In this document: piece after piece, positions 47,721 to 61,100 of the stretch | Position numbering within the stretch: position 1 is the stretch's first letter | Layout: every line of letters begins with the position of its first letter | Assembly: GCF_036370855.1 (NCBI RefSeq) | Contig: NC_088099.1 | Span: forward strand, 146,833,017-146,897,016 | Direction: 5' to 3' | Source: Dromaius novaehollandiae | Taxonomy: Eukaryota; Chordata; Aves; Casuariiformes; Dromaiidae | Length of the DNA stretch: 64,000 nt | Made by a program: the position numbers and the translations under genes | The notes under the pieces: model-generated | What the model saw: only the letters and a program-made list of their open reading frames with translations | Told to the model about the DNA's origin: nothing | Databases searched by the model: none

Positions 47721-48669
47721 GGGGACCCGCTCGGTATAGAAAGACAAGGCTTAGCCTAAGCTCTTCCAAGCTAGAATTCCTGACGTGTTGTCCTGCATTA
47801 GGCCTTTGGGAGACTTAAAAATGGAAATGACAAAATCAGGTAATTGCAGATCTTTTTCCTTCTATCTCGCTAAATTTTGCCATCCTTTTGCAACAACTTT
47901 CCCTAAATAGACCATTGCCAATACGGAAAATACATTTCCAGAAGAATATTCAGTAGAATACTCTGCTCTCAGCTTTCCTCCAGACAGAAAGCGCGCTGAC
48001 GGAGAAATATTTAACCCATATGAAGAATTTTAACATAAACAACATAAACAGCCAACCGTCCTCCCACTGGGTGCTCAGAAACTTAGTCCAAGTATTTTCC
48101 TTTATTTTAAGATTCATTATCTAGCACATGAAAAATGCTCGCTTCGTTTAGAAGAAAGTTGTTGTGGAGTTCTTGTTCTTCCTGCGTTTACTGGAAACTT
48201 AAGAATACTTTGCTTTCTCCTCCCAATATTTATTGGCTCTTTGAAATCCATTACTAAATTCAAAGGGAGACATAACAGCAAGGCTGCTCCTAAGTAACTT
48301 TTCCATGCCTTTTTGCAGGAACTGCTTATTTTCCGTGCTCTTAAATCTCTACATTTGCCCTGCAGAAATGCAAAATCTTTCTCCCTTGGGGAGTTTTGGC
48401 TGAAGAAGTCTCTGCCATCCCTTTGAGGCAGTTTCCTGTGTTACTTTTATCTAGGAGTGGGGTTAAAAAAACCTAACAATCTCTTTGATTTCAGATTTCC
48501 CCACAGATCCTATTTTTTAAGTTTCATTCTTACAACTTTCTTTTCAGACCTTCATTTTCATCAGCTTTGTAAACTCTCTGGATCATGTGAATCTCCTGGC
48601 TTTTAAAATCATCTCCATCTCGGCTCAGTGTCTGCATTTTTTTTCTGCCTTTACTTTTTGCAAGTGCAG

Positions 48670-48858
48670 AGCCAGAAAGGCGCAGTGGTCGTGGTCGTGA
48701 GCCTCCTTTGTGCACGTGGCTGCCGGTCGCGGTGTCAGCCCAGCTTCCCGCGGTGCAGCATCTTCTGCTGTCACCAGAGCCCCGTGTGCGGGGAAAGCTG
48801 GATGCCACGAAGGCAGAGCCGTGGCAGCCATGCGTGCAACCCACACCCAAAGATCAAT
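48670..48858. other. GC-rich patch before the G17 run
   Basis: A second CpG-bearing stretch (GGCTGCCGGTCGCGGTGTCA near 48,719). Together with the patches at 46.2 and 47.4 kb it forms a cluster over 2.7 kb. No coding signal that I trust. Confidence 0.4.
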
Positions 48859-48875
48859 GGGGGGGGGGGGGGGGG
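48859..48875 (+). repeat. G17 homopolymer
   Basis: An unbroken run of 17 G between an AT-rich and a CpG-rich stretch. Run length in such tracts is often misread in assembly. On the + strand it could form a G-quadruplex. Confidence 0.9.
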
Positions 48876-51800
48876 AAATCCATCTCTTTTTTCCTTTGTA
48901 ATACTGTGTGACACTAGGAGTTTACTTCCAAAGGTTTTGGTTGCTGTGCCTCTATTTTTCCCTTGCTGGAGAAGAAAAAGGAGTGACGACCAGCGAGGAT
49001 GAAAAGGAGGAGGGAGGAAAAAGCTTCTCTCTTTTGCTTTGACATTTGACAACATCAGTTCTCAAGCACAATTTTAGGGGAAAAACCCTCAGATTTGTCC
49101 TGGCTTGTGAGTACCTCTGTAAAGCTGATGTTTTGGGTAAATCACTTCCTGGGAATCCTAGTGTGTGTCACATTTCCCTGAAGTTGTTTTTAATGCCGGA
49201 CGTGTTTCAGAGGAAATTAGCAAGTTTTATTCTGCATCAACAAGCAAAAGGAGATATTTTAGTTGTGCAATTGCAAGCACTGTTGCAAAAGAAAAGCATA
49301 AAGTAAGAAAATGCTTTTACAGATCCTATTCAGCAGCAAAGCTCCTCTTTAATTCTTCTAGCACTTTAGCTTGCAGGGGCCAAGGTCAAACCTCTCGTTT
49401 CCCCGACTATTTCTAGTGTTACTTAGAGCCCCTAGGGTTTTTATCTCTTTTTCCTTGTGTTGTTAAATATAGAAGTCCTCTGTCTCATTTCTTTTTTTCG
49501 CTCTTCAAATTCCTTCTTGTTTTTTAGTTTCCTCCCTGCTGACAGTCAGGGAGGAGTGCATTGCTCCCCTCGTCTTGGAAGCTTCTCTGAATTTGCAGTC
49601 CCATCGCTTTCCTCAGTTAGTGCATAGCCTGAGAAGATCACATTTTCAAAACCATCATGATATTTAAAAAAATCATTAGACACTGACAATACATACATAT
49701 TCTAAACTCAGGCCTCCCAGTTTGCTTTTAGCTTTACACAGTGCCCACATATGACAAACTAATAATAAGGATTGTAGGTAATAACTCAGTTATAACTGAA
49801 CTGGCTTGAGAGGAGTTTTTCTAAATTACCTTCTTCACCGTGGGAAAGGCAGCAAGCTACACTGGGGACTGGGTAATAACTCACAAATTGGACTGTGCCC
49901 TGTCTGAAGCAGCTTTCAAGACAGTGTCAAGGCACATGTGTTAAGAACAGTCTGTCTGCTCAGAAAAAGAACAGAGCCTCGTTTGCTAGCAGGTGAAGGG
50001 GGAACAGTTTTATGCCATGGAAAATGAGGCTCTGACACTGGAGTTTACTGGAGTAAACTGCACTGTCGATATACTAATAAAAAAAGGGAACATTGGCTGT
50101 GAGTACAAGGAGCATATTGACCTCATGGAGTGAAACTCAGCTTGGCTGGGAGAGCTTGAAGAATCATTAACTAAAACAAGAACATTTTACTAGACCTTTT
50201 GTATCACAATCTGAAAGAATGGTGGGGAGAGGTGCAGATTTCCAGTCCTGGGGGGCACTAGTCCTTAAAAGGATGGGCACAGTCAGTACCTGGTAGATTT
50301 TGTACTTTTTACCTTCATATGCTACATTGTCTATGAAGTTTTAGTTACTGGCATCATTTATTGTGCTCAGTACAACTCTTTGACCTCTGAGAGAAAGGTA
50401 AAAATGATCTGAAGCCTGTCCTCAGTGCTCAGAGACACAGACCACTAATTCTGGTTTTCAACAGTCTGTGTGGTTATTGGTGCTCAAAACACGGGGAAAA
50501 ACTAAAGAAAAGCTGGATGGACAAGCTCAGAAGGCAAAATTGAGGATGATGCTGGCGCTAAAGACAAAGTAGTAACTTCTGGATTAAAGCTGTTTTCTTG
50601 AATTGTTTCTATGAGGTCAGCCCGAAAAGCATTACCATTTACTTGGAACTATAAACCCACTTGTAAAATGGCCTCAGAGCATTTTCACTGAGAAAAAAAA
50701 AAAAAATTGTTACCAATGAAGTGGGTTTTTGGGAAGGGGGCTGGAGCTAGAGACCCTGCCAAATGCTGAGGCCCTGTCGTTCTCTTTGTGGTTTTGATTC
50801 ATCAGCACGTGGTAACATGAGTATCACGTTAATGACAGCCTCAGGCAGCTGGACTCCGCTTTCTGATGGCCAAGATGCAGTCCCTGTCCTGCTGGTAACA
50901 CATCTTCAGAGCTGTCACACCAGCTCATGTCATGGCAATTACAGATGTTAACAAGCTACTAACTAATGTCACAACTCCCGATGGATCTAGGATCCATCCT
51001 TTGGTGACGAGGATCACCAAAGAGAGTGTCTTACAAGAGTCACACACACAGAAAAATCACTTCAGGCTGATGTGCAAACTTTCATTCTAAAAAGCAAGGC
51101 CTGAGGTCTGCAAGCATTTCTCTGGAGTTACTCATCTGCCTAACTTCAGGCATGCACAGATTACGGGCTTGCAAGATTCAGATCTCAGAAGCAAAATACT
51201 GAAAAGAATACACAGCATAGGTGAGTATGATACTAATTTATGTCAAAACTAGAAATTTCTAGGCAGGCACAGACTTTTTTTGAGGACATGGTATTTCATC
51301 ATAAGTGTAAGAGTAAAAATATTAATAGCAAAATCAGTGCCAACAATTCTGAAGTATCCACTATAAAGGACTCCCACTGAAAATTATTTAAACTCAGAGG
51401 AGGAAAAAGAATGCAGCCATAAACTGTAACAAGTGGGAGCTTAACAACATTTGAGAAGTACTTTGTAAAATCAGATTTCATGTCCTTTCTTTCAGTTATT
51501 TTCAGTCGGAACAAGTAGGTAAGCTTTTTGCCTGTGCCTGTGTGTTGTGCCCTTATCCATCCTTTCTTCTACTCTCCTTCATTTGCATCTTCTATAAGAA
51601 AATAGTTAGAGGAAGAAGTAGGAAGAGGATTAAATAAATAGCAAGCCTCGTATATCTCAACAAGACAGCTCTATAAAAGGGAATTACTCAGCAGCATTGA
51701 GAATACATCAGAAAAAAACAAATCTAGGATTTACTGCCCTCGTCAGCTATTTTTGATGAATCAGATCCAAAAGCAAAATTTGACCTCTGGCGTCTGCAAG

Positions 51801-54800
51801 AAAGAGCAGTGCTTAGTCCTATACCTGGGAACAATAATGCTTCAGGCTGGTACAGCAGTGTGCCTGCTGCTTCTTTTGCGGTCAGCCTCTGTGCCAGAGC
51901 CACACATGCTAGAGAAACACTGTTCTTAGACTTTTTCAGGGACCTTTCTGCATTGCTTTTGGCCTGCCGGCTGGCAGGGTGCAGTCTGTCCTGCTGCTCT
52001 GCTGCCAGCATGTTCCTCGAACATGAGGAACGTACGATTTGTGGAGCATTTACTGGGGCCTTGATATTCACCTGTGAGCCACATCTTTGGGAATTACTGC
52101 TTGAGGTGCATGTGGTTTAATATCCACCAACACATCATGCAGAAGGTTAACCTGAACATAAGCAGTAAGGAATGGCACATTGTCATGTTCAGTCTTCATG
52201 CCATCCTGCAGGAGAGTTGCATTTCCATTTAAATGCCAGGCAGGAAAACAGCATATTGAGCAAAGCACAGGTGTCCAGTCAATCTATTTCAGTTCAATAT
52301 TCTTATTTGAAAGGATTACTGTGGGCAATGTAGAAAGCAAAATAGCCTGCAGCTTTCAGTCCTGTTCTCTTCCTAAATGATCCTGAAAAATTTTATTGAT
52401 TTAAGCTATTTCCTCCATTTAGGCTGAGCTCTGAATTGCTTATGATGAAGTGCCGGGGTGCTGAAGTTTGAAATATCACAACATTTTACAATTGTGTACA
52501 ATTTGTGAAGATGGACTACTTGAACTAAACAGGGAGGGTCATTTTGGCTGCAAGGTGGGGGTCTACCTAGTGATTTCTCCTTCCTCACAGACATACCAAA
52601 GTCCCACTTCTAACTTAACATCTAGATTAAATGAAACAATAAATCTCATCATCAGACTTGAGGACTGAGGAGAGCCTTCGTAGGGTGTCAGCAGGGAGAA
52701 CTAGGGCTAGGGTTAACCAGATCAAGAAGGATTTACAGTTCTGGGTAACTTAGCTGACCACCAGGGACAGCACAATGGGTTTCTACACAGGCAGTGTAGA
52801 AAGACAATTGTCTTCAGAGGGGAATTCAGCACCAGAGCATGGTTTGGGCATCCCAATTACCCCTCTGCAGGTGTCATCTTTCTCTATGGACTAAAATGGG
52901 GCCTTAGTTCCCTTTAAGGAAAACAGCCTTAGTTGGGAGCTGGAAGTGAGGTAGTATGATCATCTCTGAAGAGAACACTAAGATGCTGAAAGAAGAAGCA
53001 TGCATTGACTTGATGTGCCTGCTGCCAGGTCACCAGGGTGAAAGCTGACTTTCCAAGGTCAGGGACAGTTTATAGATATTTTCTGGCTCTTCTGGTTGAG
53101 CAGAGAACTGAAGGGAAGAGTAGGAGCATGGCAACCTTGGGGAAAAGGGGCAAAGGAATTGAGTACAGCATGAGAAAACTTGACCCGCTCCTGGTTCATA
53201 GCTTCTGATCCTGGATTCAGTGTCTGGTTGTATATTAAAGCACCATTTCTCAAATGTGCTTTGTCATGAAAAGGCTGTTACGGGAAGCTACAAGAAAAAA
53301 GTTGCAGTGAGCAGAACGCTGACTCCAGTCCAAAGATGGTCACACAGTCCCCCAGGTGTGTGTGTACAAATGACCTTGCTCAAAACAGGGCTCGAGTGAG
53401 ACGGGAGATCTGCAGCCGCCTAAATTTGCTGCCTCGAGCTTCACTCACCCGAGCCTCTTGTTAACCACTGTTTTGGAACAGTTGCCTGGATACCACAAGA
53501 GTCTGGCTTCAACTTCAGGCAAGTTAATTTGACATTAAAACTTGACAATTCCAACTGTATTCCCAGATCAAGACACACTTGCGGATGAAAACCACAACAC
53601 TGGTAGACATCAGCATTAAATCTTACTCGAATGAACTAACCCTTCGTCAGAGACCTGGTTGAGCCCCCCTCTTCTTACTCCCCACGCTCTCTCAGATTGT
53701 TGCAGTAAGACCCACATACTAAATTTCACATGCCCTTGGCTTGCCAGCCCTCACAGCTAGGCCGAGCCCCGTGTCCGTCTGTCTCCAGCCTCTGCTGCCT
53801 GGTGGGTGCTCCAGGTGCAAGTGGACATTTGCCCGTCCTTAGCGGTGGGGCACTGCAGTTTAGAAGCCCGGGCTGCAAAACTAGTGGTGTTGCACCCTCT
53901 GTTCTTGCATGTTTTTTAGGAAGCCACTTAGGATATGAGCTTTGTGGCTCACAGTTTGTTTCTTTAAGGACTTATGTTAATGAAGGCAAACAGACACTCC
54001 TCTAGGACATTCTGACTTAATCACCCAAGAACAAAAACTAACAAAAATGGGATCCTGTGAGGAACCTCCCCTCCCACTCTCTCTCTCCCACCACATTTGA
54101 AGTCTGCCTGGGTCCAAGTTGGCAGGATGCCCTGAATCCACTGGTACTGACCTTCTTGGGCTCAAATAGGTAAAATGGCTGAAGACCAATAATAAAACAT
54201 TTATTAGTCTTTTGTAGATTGCTGTTGTTTTTTTTTTAGCTAAATTACCAACCCATATAATTCCTCTGCTGTTGATATACTCAGAAACATAGATTGGAGC
54301 TGATATACTCAGAAACATAAACTGTATTAGAGGTCACTTTCTGTGAAAGTGTTCATTTATTACAAATTTACCAGACTAAGTCTTGCATTCTTTAATCAGA
54401 TATTACTACCAAGGAGAACAATGGAAAGGGGCCTTACTTTAGTGAAAATCAAACCACTCTTTCATTGTTTTCTGATTAATGTATCTCCCTTGACTTGGAA
54501 TGAGAGAGATTTTCTCTCTCATCCCAGCTGCTGAAAAATGTGGCCATTATTTCCCCTGGGAATCATTTAAAATGAAGGGTGTAACGTAGCCTCTGAGAAA
54601 GAATACCCTAAAAATAGTGCTGCAGACAACATTTTGATAAGCTTTATCAGATGATGAAAAATTGTTTTCCTGTGCTGTGCAGTCATGGAGAAAACTATGA
54701 ATCTTGATCTTGACAGATCTGGAAAAGAGTGAAGGCAAAACTGAGAAAGGAATAGGTATTTAAGGGACAGCTTTCACCCTTGAAGATTTGAGTCTCTGTC

Positions 54801-55666
54801 TCTCACTTGGTCTGGATAAAAACTGTCCGCATCTTCAGATATTTCTGGTGCTCCTCCTTGTAATATCTAATCATATAAGAAAGTGTAGTTGAAGTATGCT
54901 TTTTTGAGTCATATTGACAGACTGAAGCAACAAACATGTCACAACAGGCTATTTTTTAATGCCACGCACTTAAAAAAAAAATCACTTTTAATGAAATCTT
55001 GTCCAAAAAGAACTCTTAAAAAAAATGTAAAGAAAAAAAGTCCCTTACCTATTTGAAGAAAAATGGCATTTTTCACTTAGGCTTATTCAATTATCAACTA
55101 AAAGTCCAGATTGCTAAATCAGCTGGAAGAAGGGTGGGTTTGATCTCAGGAGGCTGCCTTATGCGGCTTTGCATTTCTGGAGACTTGATGGATCCAAGGT
55201 GTCTCTCTCCAGTTTCCAAGCTTCTACTATATGTTTACATTTGTCCAGTTTTACTGCCTACAGATTTTTCAAGCTACCTTCTTTTTCACTGTGAAACATT
55301 TTGCAATTTATGATTTCTGGAAAAATCTTTAGATGAAAAATTAGATGAAGCAAAACTGATGAAATTGTTTGGCTTTGTTATCATCACCCAAAGGAAAAAA
55401 CAACTAGTCCGTTTTTTAGATGAAAAACATAAGAAGATGAAAACGTGACTTAGCACCATTTTATGGTCACCTCATACAATGTGTGTTTCTTAGCTTGTGT
55501 TTTTCTTTCCCTCTTATTGCAAGAAAAAAAAAAAAGAAGTAGTTATTGCAAAAAGATGATAAATTACCTTAAATGGATAGCTGAAGATTTCCCTGTTGGT
55601 AAATCCCAAGTGGAATAGAGCCAGGCAGTGTTGACAGCTCTGCGGTGCTTGTTCTTGTCCAAAGGC
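48876..55666. other. Intergenic
   Basis: No gene or mobile element recognised. Contains an A14 run near 50,692 and the 28-bp duplication at 54,273. Short open frames only. Confidence 0.6.
54273..54319 (+). repeat. 28-bp tandem duplication (partial second copy)
   Basis: TGATATACTCAGAAACATA occurs at 54273-54291 and 54301-54319, period 28. Confidence 0.9.
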
Positions 55667-55903
55667 AGAAAGAAAAAGAAATAAAGAGAGAAAGATAAAG
55701 GAAGAAAGAAAGAGAAAGAAACAGAAAGAGAAAGAGAAAGAGAAAAAGAAAGAGAAAGAGAAAGAGAAAGGGAGAGGAAGAAAGAAGGAGAGAAAGAGGG
55801 AAAGAAAGAGAAAGAAGAGAAAGACAAAGAAAGACAGAAAGACAAAGACAGAAAGAAAGAAAGAGAGATAGAAAGAGAGGGAGAGAGAGGGAAAGGAAGA
55901 GGG
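55667..55903 (+). repeat. Polypurine GAAA/GAGA tract, about 237 bp
   Basis: Almost only A and G on the + strand (GAAAGAGAAAGAGAAAG-type units), with a few T and C interruptions. The reverse strand therefore gives an artificial open frame rich in Ser, Leu and Phe. Such mirror-like purine tracts can form triplex DNA, and they are common in gene deserts. Confidence 0.95.
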
Positions 55904-58157
55904 CTTAGCTATCCCTAGGAACGGGGAAGTGCAAACATTCTATGGAAAAAATGAAACATCAAATGGCAGCTAATTCACATCTGCGCCTGTTTCAGGTAGG
56001 CAACTTCTTTACATGGAAAACACTTTTTACAAATAATACTGTCCCTTTTTGATAACATACATAGAAAAAGCACTATATTTAAAAGCCTTGTTGTGGGGAA
56101 TTTCAGATTTGGGAGGAAAGCATGCAAATGGAAGTTGCTAGACGTTACCACGTGCAACACTCAACCTTGCCTATAGATATAAACACAGTAAAGGTCAAAT
56201 AGCGCAATGTTTTATGTGCTAATTATATATTTGCAATTTTTAAAAATAAATTGAATGGTCAATATGTATTTTATATGTATATTATAGGGCTTCAACTGTA
56301 CAATTTTTAAGAAGACATACACTACAGTGTCCTCACCAAGGTATCAAAAATCAATATCCTAGGGGGAAAATATAAGGAAGTTGTAATTCCCTATCTGACA
56401 TCAGAACAATGAACTTATCTTTATTGGGTAAAGGTAAAATAAACAGACCATTTATAAATTACTATACAAAGATTTGGAAAGACAGACTCATTGTTTATTA
56501 ACCAGGAATGGTAAAGGCTGCATCCGTCAGGACACCTGCTGACAGAATTGCTTCTCAATGTACCTGAAAAAAATCTATATTTAGAAAAGAGTAGTATAGT
56601 TTTCTTCTAATTTGAAAGACCAGGAAGAAATAAGTCAATCTTGTAAAGAATCCCTAAAGCAGTGCTGCAGTTTTATTAGCGCTATTTTTTTTTACCAATA
56701 TTAGTGTACAGCGAAAGTTAAAAAAATAGAGTTTTGCTTTTTAAAGAAAGGAACTGCTATTAAAAGATGTTGATGTTCTATTAAATTTCCTGCAATCAGA
56801 CTAGCAAAACAGGAGGTCTAAAGGCATAGTGAGAGGAGATTTTGTTCCCAGTGGAGAAAAGATTTTTAGCATCATTCAGTCATTAGCATTCTTGTGTGAT
56901 GTTAAGATTCCTCATCTAAATGTGTTCCAATTCTGTGTGATGCAGAATAGGGAGGTTTAATCTCAAACCTTGCATCTAAAGATGCCTTTCTATAGTGAGG
57001 ACATATAATCCTGGCCCACAGCTGTGCAGTGGGGTCTCCACAGTATAGTGCAGGATGAATACATCTAACCAGCTGTGCATGATATACTCTGTCAGGGCAT
57101 CCATGCAGAGTGGATGTGGCTGGAGAAACCCGGCAGAAATATGGCAGCCCTCATCCAACCATGGAATTGAATTCAGACTTTAAAGGCCTCATCTTTAAAC
57201 TTAACAAAGAGCACTAAAGAAGTCGACGGTAAACATATATTTTGTAATTGTTCTTCTACTCTCCAAAATTAAAGAGAATATTGAGGTTTCAATTGAGCAA
57301 ACATCTTCACAAAAAATTAGGTGGTCCCTGTGGGAAATGTTCATGTCATTAAACAAACAAACACCAGAAAACGTCACATTTTTACCATAAGTATTTTCTA
57401 TTTTGAAATATTATTACAGTATTACATTAGTTACCGTAGCTGGAGTTCATCTCTTTCCCATACGGGCTTCTCCGTGGTCTGAACTTTGCAGGACATTGCC
57501 CTGGACGCACCGCGGAGGTTTGGCGGAGGAGATGTGCTGCATCACGCAAGATGGGATGTGGCAAGAGAGACTGCCCATGGCAGGACAGGCAACGTGAAGC
57601 ACCAACGCTGCTCTGCCTGGTGGGCATAAGCAGAGGCAATTCAGTGCTTAGGAGCTGGCTGAAAAGATTTTGATTGTTCAATAAACTTTTTGAAATACCT
57701 ACTAGATGTCTCCCCTTCGTTTCTCCAAGCATACGCGTAGGTTTTCTGACCTTCTGTCCTGCTTGTCAGTCTGCCATCTGCCCTGCTCATGGTTTATGAG
57801 CGATTTTAGCTGATAAAGAGTACACTGCAACACAGGACCAAGTCATGTCACAGCACAAAGAACAAAGCAAGCATCATCCTTCATCTGAAGGAAAAAAATG
57901 TAAACTGCATGTCAGGCATGAATGACAGTAAAAAAATGACATGATTTGATATCATTGCGACTTAGATATTCAGAAGGAACTTGCAATCCAGAAGCACTGC
58001 AAAGATCTCAGTCTCTTTAACAAAACTGGCTGATACAGCCTTGAAATAGAATTGCTTTGCTGGAATCAAAGGCAGCTGAGGGACTGCACAGCACTCGGGC
58101 ATTAGGGATGGGGCGGGCAAGCACGTCCAGAAAAGAATAATAGCTAAACTTGAACTT

Positions 58158-58177
58158 CTTTAAGAGTCTTTAAGAGT
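58158..58177 (+). repeat. 10-bp tandem duplication
   Basis: CTTTAAGAGT occurs twice in direct tandem. Confidence 0.85.
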
Positions 58178-61100
58178 CAATAGTATGGTCCAACATATAG
58201 GCAAGCTGGGAGACTTGGGATATCATCCCGGGTCTGCTGCTTCCTTCCAGTGTGACCTTTTGTCGCTGTTTGTAATAATGGTTGCACATGTTGTAAGATG
58301 CTTTGAAAACTAGCAATAGCCAGGTATAAGTTCTATTTCCTTACATTGTTGGATGCTTATTTTATATTTCTGACAGGTAGAGAACAGGTAGAAGCAACTG
58401 AATTTAGTGACATTATATGTTTATGTTATAAATTAATTTTTCGAACTGAGGTTTAACATGAGGAATCATGCTTTGATCCAAAAAGCAAAGATAAAAGTGT
58501 ATTTTTAATGTTTTTGTTTTCAAGTAGAGTAACAAATATTTTTATTGAAACGAAAACATTAAACTAGGAGGTAAGAAAAAGGCCTAAATTTAGATCTAGA
58601 TATAACTAAGTATCACATAATCTCCCTCTACATGACTTATGCATGCTAATGTATCTCATAACTCTCTGTAACTTAAGTCTTCTGATCTGGAAGCAAGCCT
58701 GGGATAAACTTACTTCTGAAGATAATGTCAAGTAAATTTCTTATAGGTTATAGTCTGAAAAATTTTAGAATAATTACTACCCAATGGAAAATCCTATGGA
58801 TTTGAAATAACACCTTTGCTTTCAAAAAGAACTGCTCATGCTCTAGTACAAAACTCGGTCTATCTGCCCAATGACATGAGACAGCCAATTGCACTAATGT
58901 CACTGCTATTGCAGAAAAGCTTGCTTGTTCCTGTTCCCTTTTCCTTTGTCTCCTCATCACCCATAATCTTGTGAAATGTTGACCTTCAAGTAGTGAACTC
59001 AGAAAATTGTCCTTTGATAGCAAGTTTTCTCCTTGGGTACTGGCCATGATTATCCGAGATTTCTATTCAGCCTCTGAAATTCAGAATGTCATACACATTT
59101 GAGACAAGCCAATTTACGTATAATGTTTGCATCAGTTTGATTCAGGAGGTGAAAATTTACTACAAATTACATTGATACTCCTAAAAGCTGTTGTGAAAAA
59201 TATTGACCAAATGCTCTACTTTTACTGATTGCCTGTGTGTATGGATGAGCTCCTAACGCCTTACTTGTCCTGATTATGGAAACGTACATTTATCACAGCC
59301 AACCTATAGTGTTGCCTCCAAACAGAAGCTCCTTGAAAAAGTGTGAGGAAGATGAAGGGGTTGTCCGTTGAAGGGACTGATGGTTGCGATTTGTTGTTGG
59401 AAAGGCAGAAAAAAAAGAGGAGAGAATGGAGCAGAAGCTCCAAAAAGTAAAAGAAGTTCATAAAAGAAAAGAGAAGGAAAAGAACCAGCTTCAGTATTTC
59501 AGCTCTGTAACCTGGCCTAAGCGTCAGCCTTCAGAGTGGCATTTGAGTATTATTCATCCCCACTGTGAGCTGGGAGAAAGATAAAACAATAGGAAAATAA
59601 CAAGCAGACACTCACCAGAGAAATGTTTTCCATTTGTAGCAGGGTTAGAAACAAATAATCAGAACAAGAATCTGTGCAACTTTTGCTTTTTCCACAAAGC
59701 TTTTCCTGCCAAAAAACTTAATGTCACATGGATCTGGTAACACTCCCAGCCCGGAGCAGCCACCGGGCTGCCGCGGCGGGTCCCTCCAGAGAAGACCCGT
59801 GCTATGGGCGCACGTGGGCTGCAGCATGCTGGCCTCTCCTGGGCTTTCCGTCACTCCTCCAGCCCATTTACCCCAGAGTGCCCAGATCGCAGGCCTGCTG
59901 TCTCCTGCCCTTTCACTGAAGGGCACCCGTTGGATCCCACTGCCTTAGGCTCTTGGACTAAGCTGATGCTAAATCTGTGATTACAGCTCACTTCTACAGG
60001 TGTTGCTGACAGCTAAGGGTATGGGAGGTAACACGTCCACAGCAACTCCCTGATCACCTTCATAAGAGGTGTTAGGGAAGGCAACAACTTTACACCGGTT
60101 ACAAACCCAAGAGCTAGTTACCTAAGCTAGCAAAAGAAATGTACAGATCGAGGCAAAAGAGGAAAACATCTGCACGCAGTTCCTTGCTCCCTGAAGCGTG
60201 ATGGCAGTTTTGTCTACCTGCCACAACCTCTTTGTCCTCCTGAACAGAAAAAGTGCATTTCTAACAGATAGCAGTTATCCCTATGGCTTCTGCATAACTT
60301 CCAGATCAGAGAGCAAATCTAGTTTTTATAACAAAACATCATGGTATTTACCTTTTAAAATTACTTGTACATGTAACAAGGCAAACACGCCAGAGCAAAG
60401 CCATGATCTTGATTGCAGATCAAAAAATAAGTGGACCGCAGCTTAGCTCTGGCGTCTTACAAGCTGCAAATTCCATCATCCTCCAGTGTGTAGGAGGCAA
60501 AAATCTTGCAAAAGGCAAAACCTGGGAGAGTCTGAATCTTGAGACAATCATATAGTAGATCAAGGAATTTAAACAAGAGAGAAACACAACTACCCTGGAA
60601 GGCAACCACTGCATGATAGTGGTGCCTAGCTACCACAGCACACAAAACTACAGCCCTGATCCTACAGTGCTTTGGGTGCAATCTGGGTGTAACTGCGTCA
60701 TGGATTTTCACAGTTTGGATGCACTCTCAGAGGTATGTGTAGAGGGAGGGGCAGATGGCAAAGTTGTGAGGTCTCCATTGCTGAATGGAGGCATCCTCAT
60801 CAGCAACCATATAGTGAAAAAGCTAATTATCAGAATAGAAAGTTTATTCTGAAGTTGGCTTTTTGATTTAACAGGTAAGATTAACTTTAATACTTCCTGG
60901 CTATCTGGACTAGGTAAGCTCAGCCACTCAAAAGCTGTTGTAAGTGAAATGAAACAATTGCGCACATAGTTCAGTCAAGGTCCTACTTCAAATCAGATGA
61001 ATGTGCTTGGAAGGCTTTGTTGCTCAGTTACTTATCTAGAAAAAGGCATAGGCAATCCTTCAAAATGTACATGTGCACACAATACGCTTATCTGGAAATA

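Noticed and set aside
47415..47759. 114-codon open frame in the CpG patch, with overlapping frames on both strands
   Set aside because: High GC removes stop codons in several frames at once; nothing favours one as coding.
55564..55845. Reverse-strand open frame rich in Ser, Leu and Phe
   Set aside because: A by-product of the purine tract; low complexity only.
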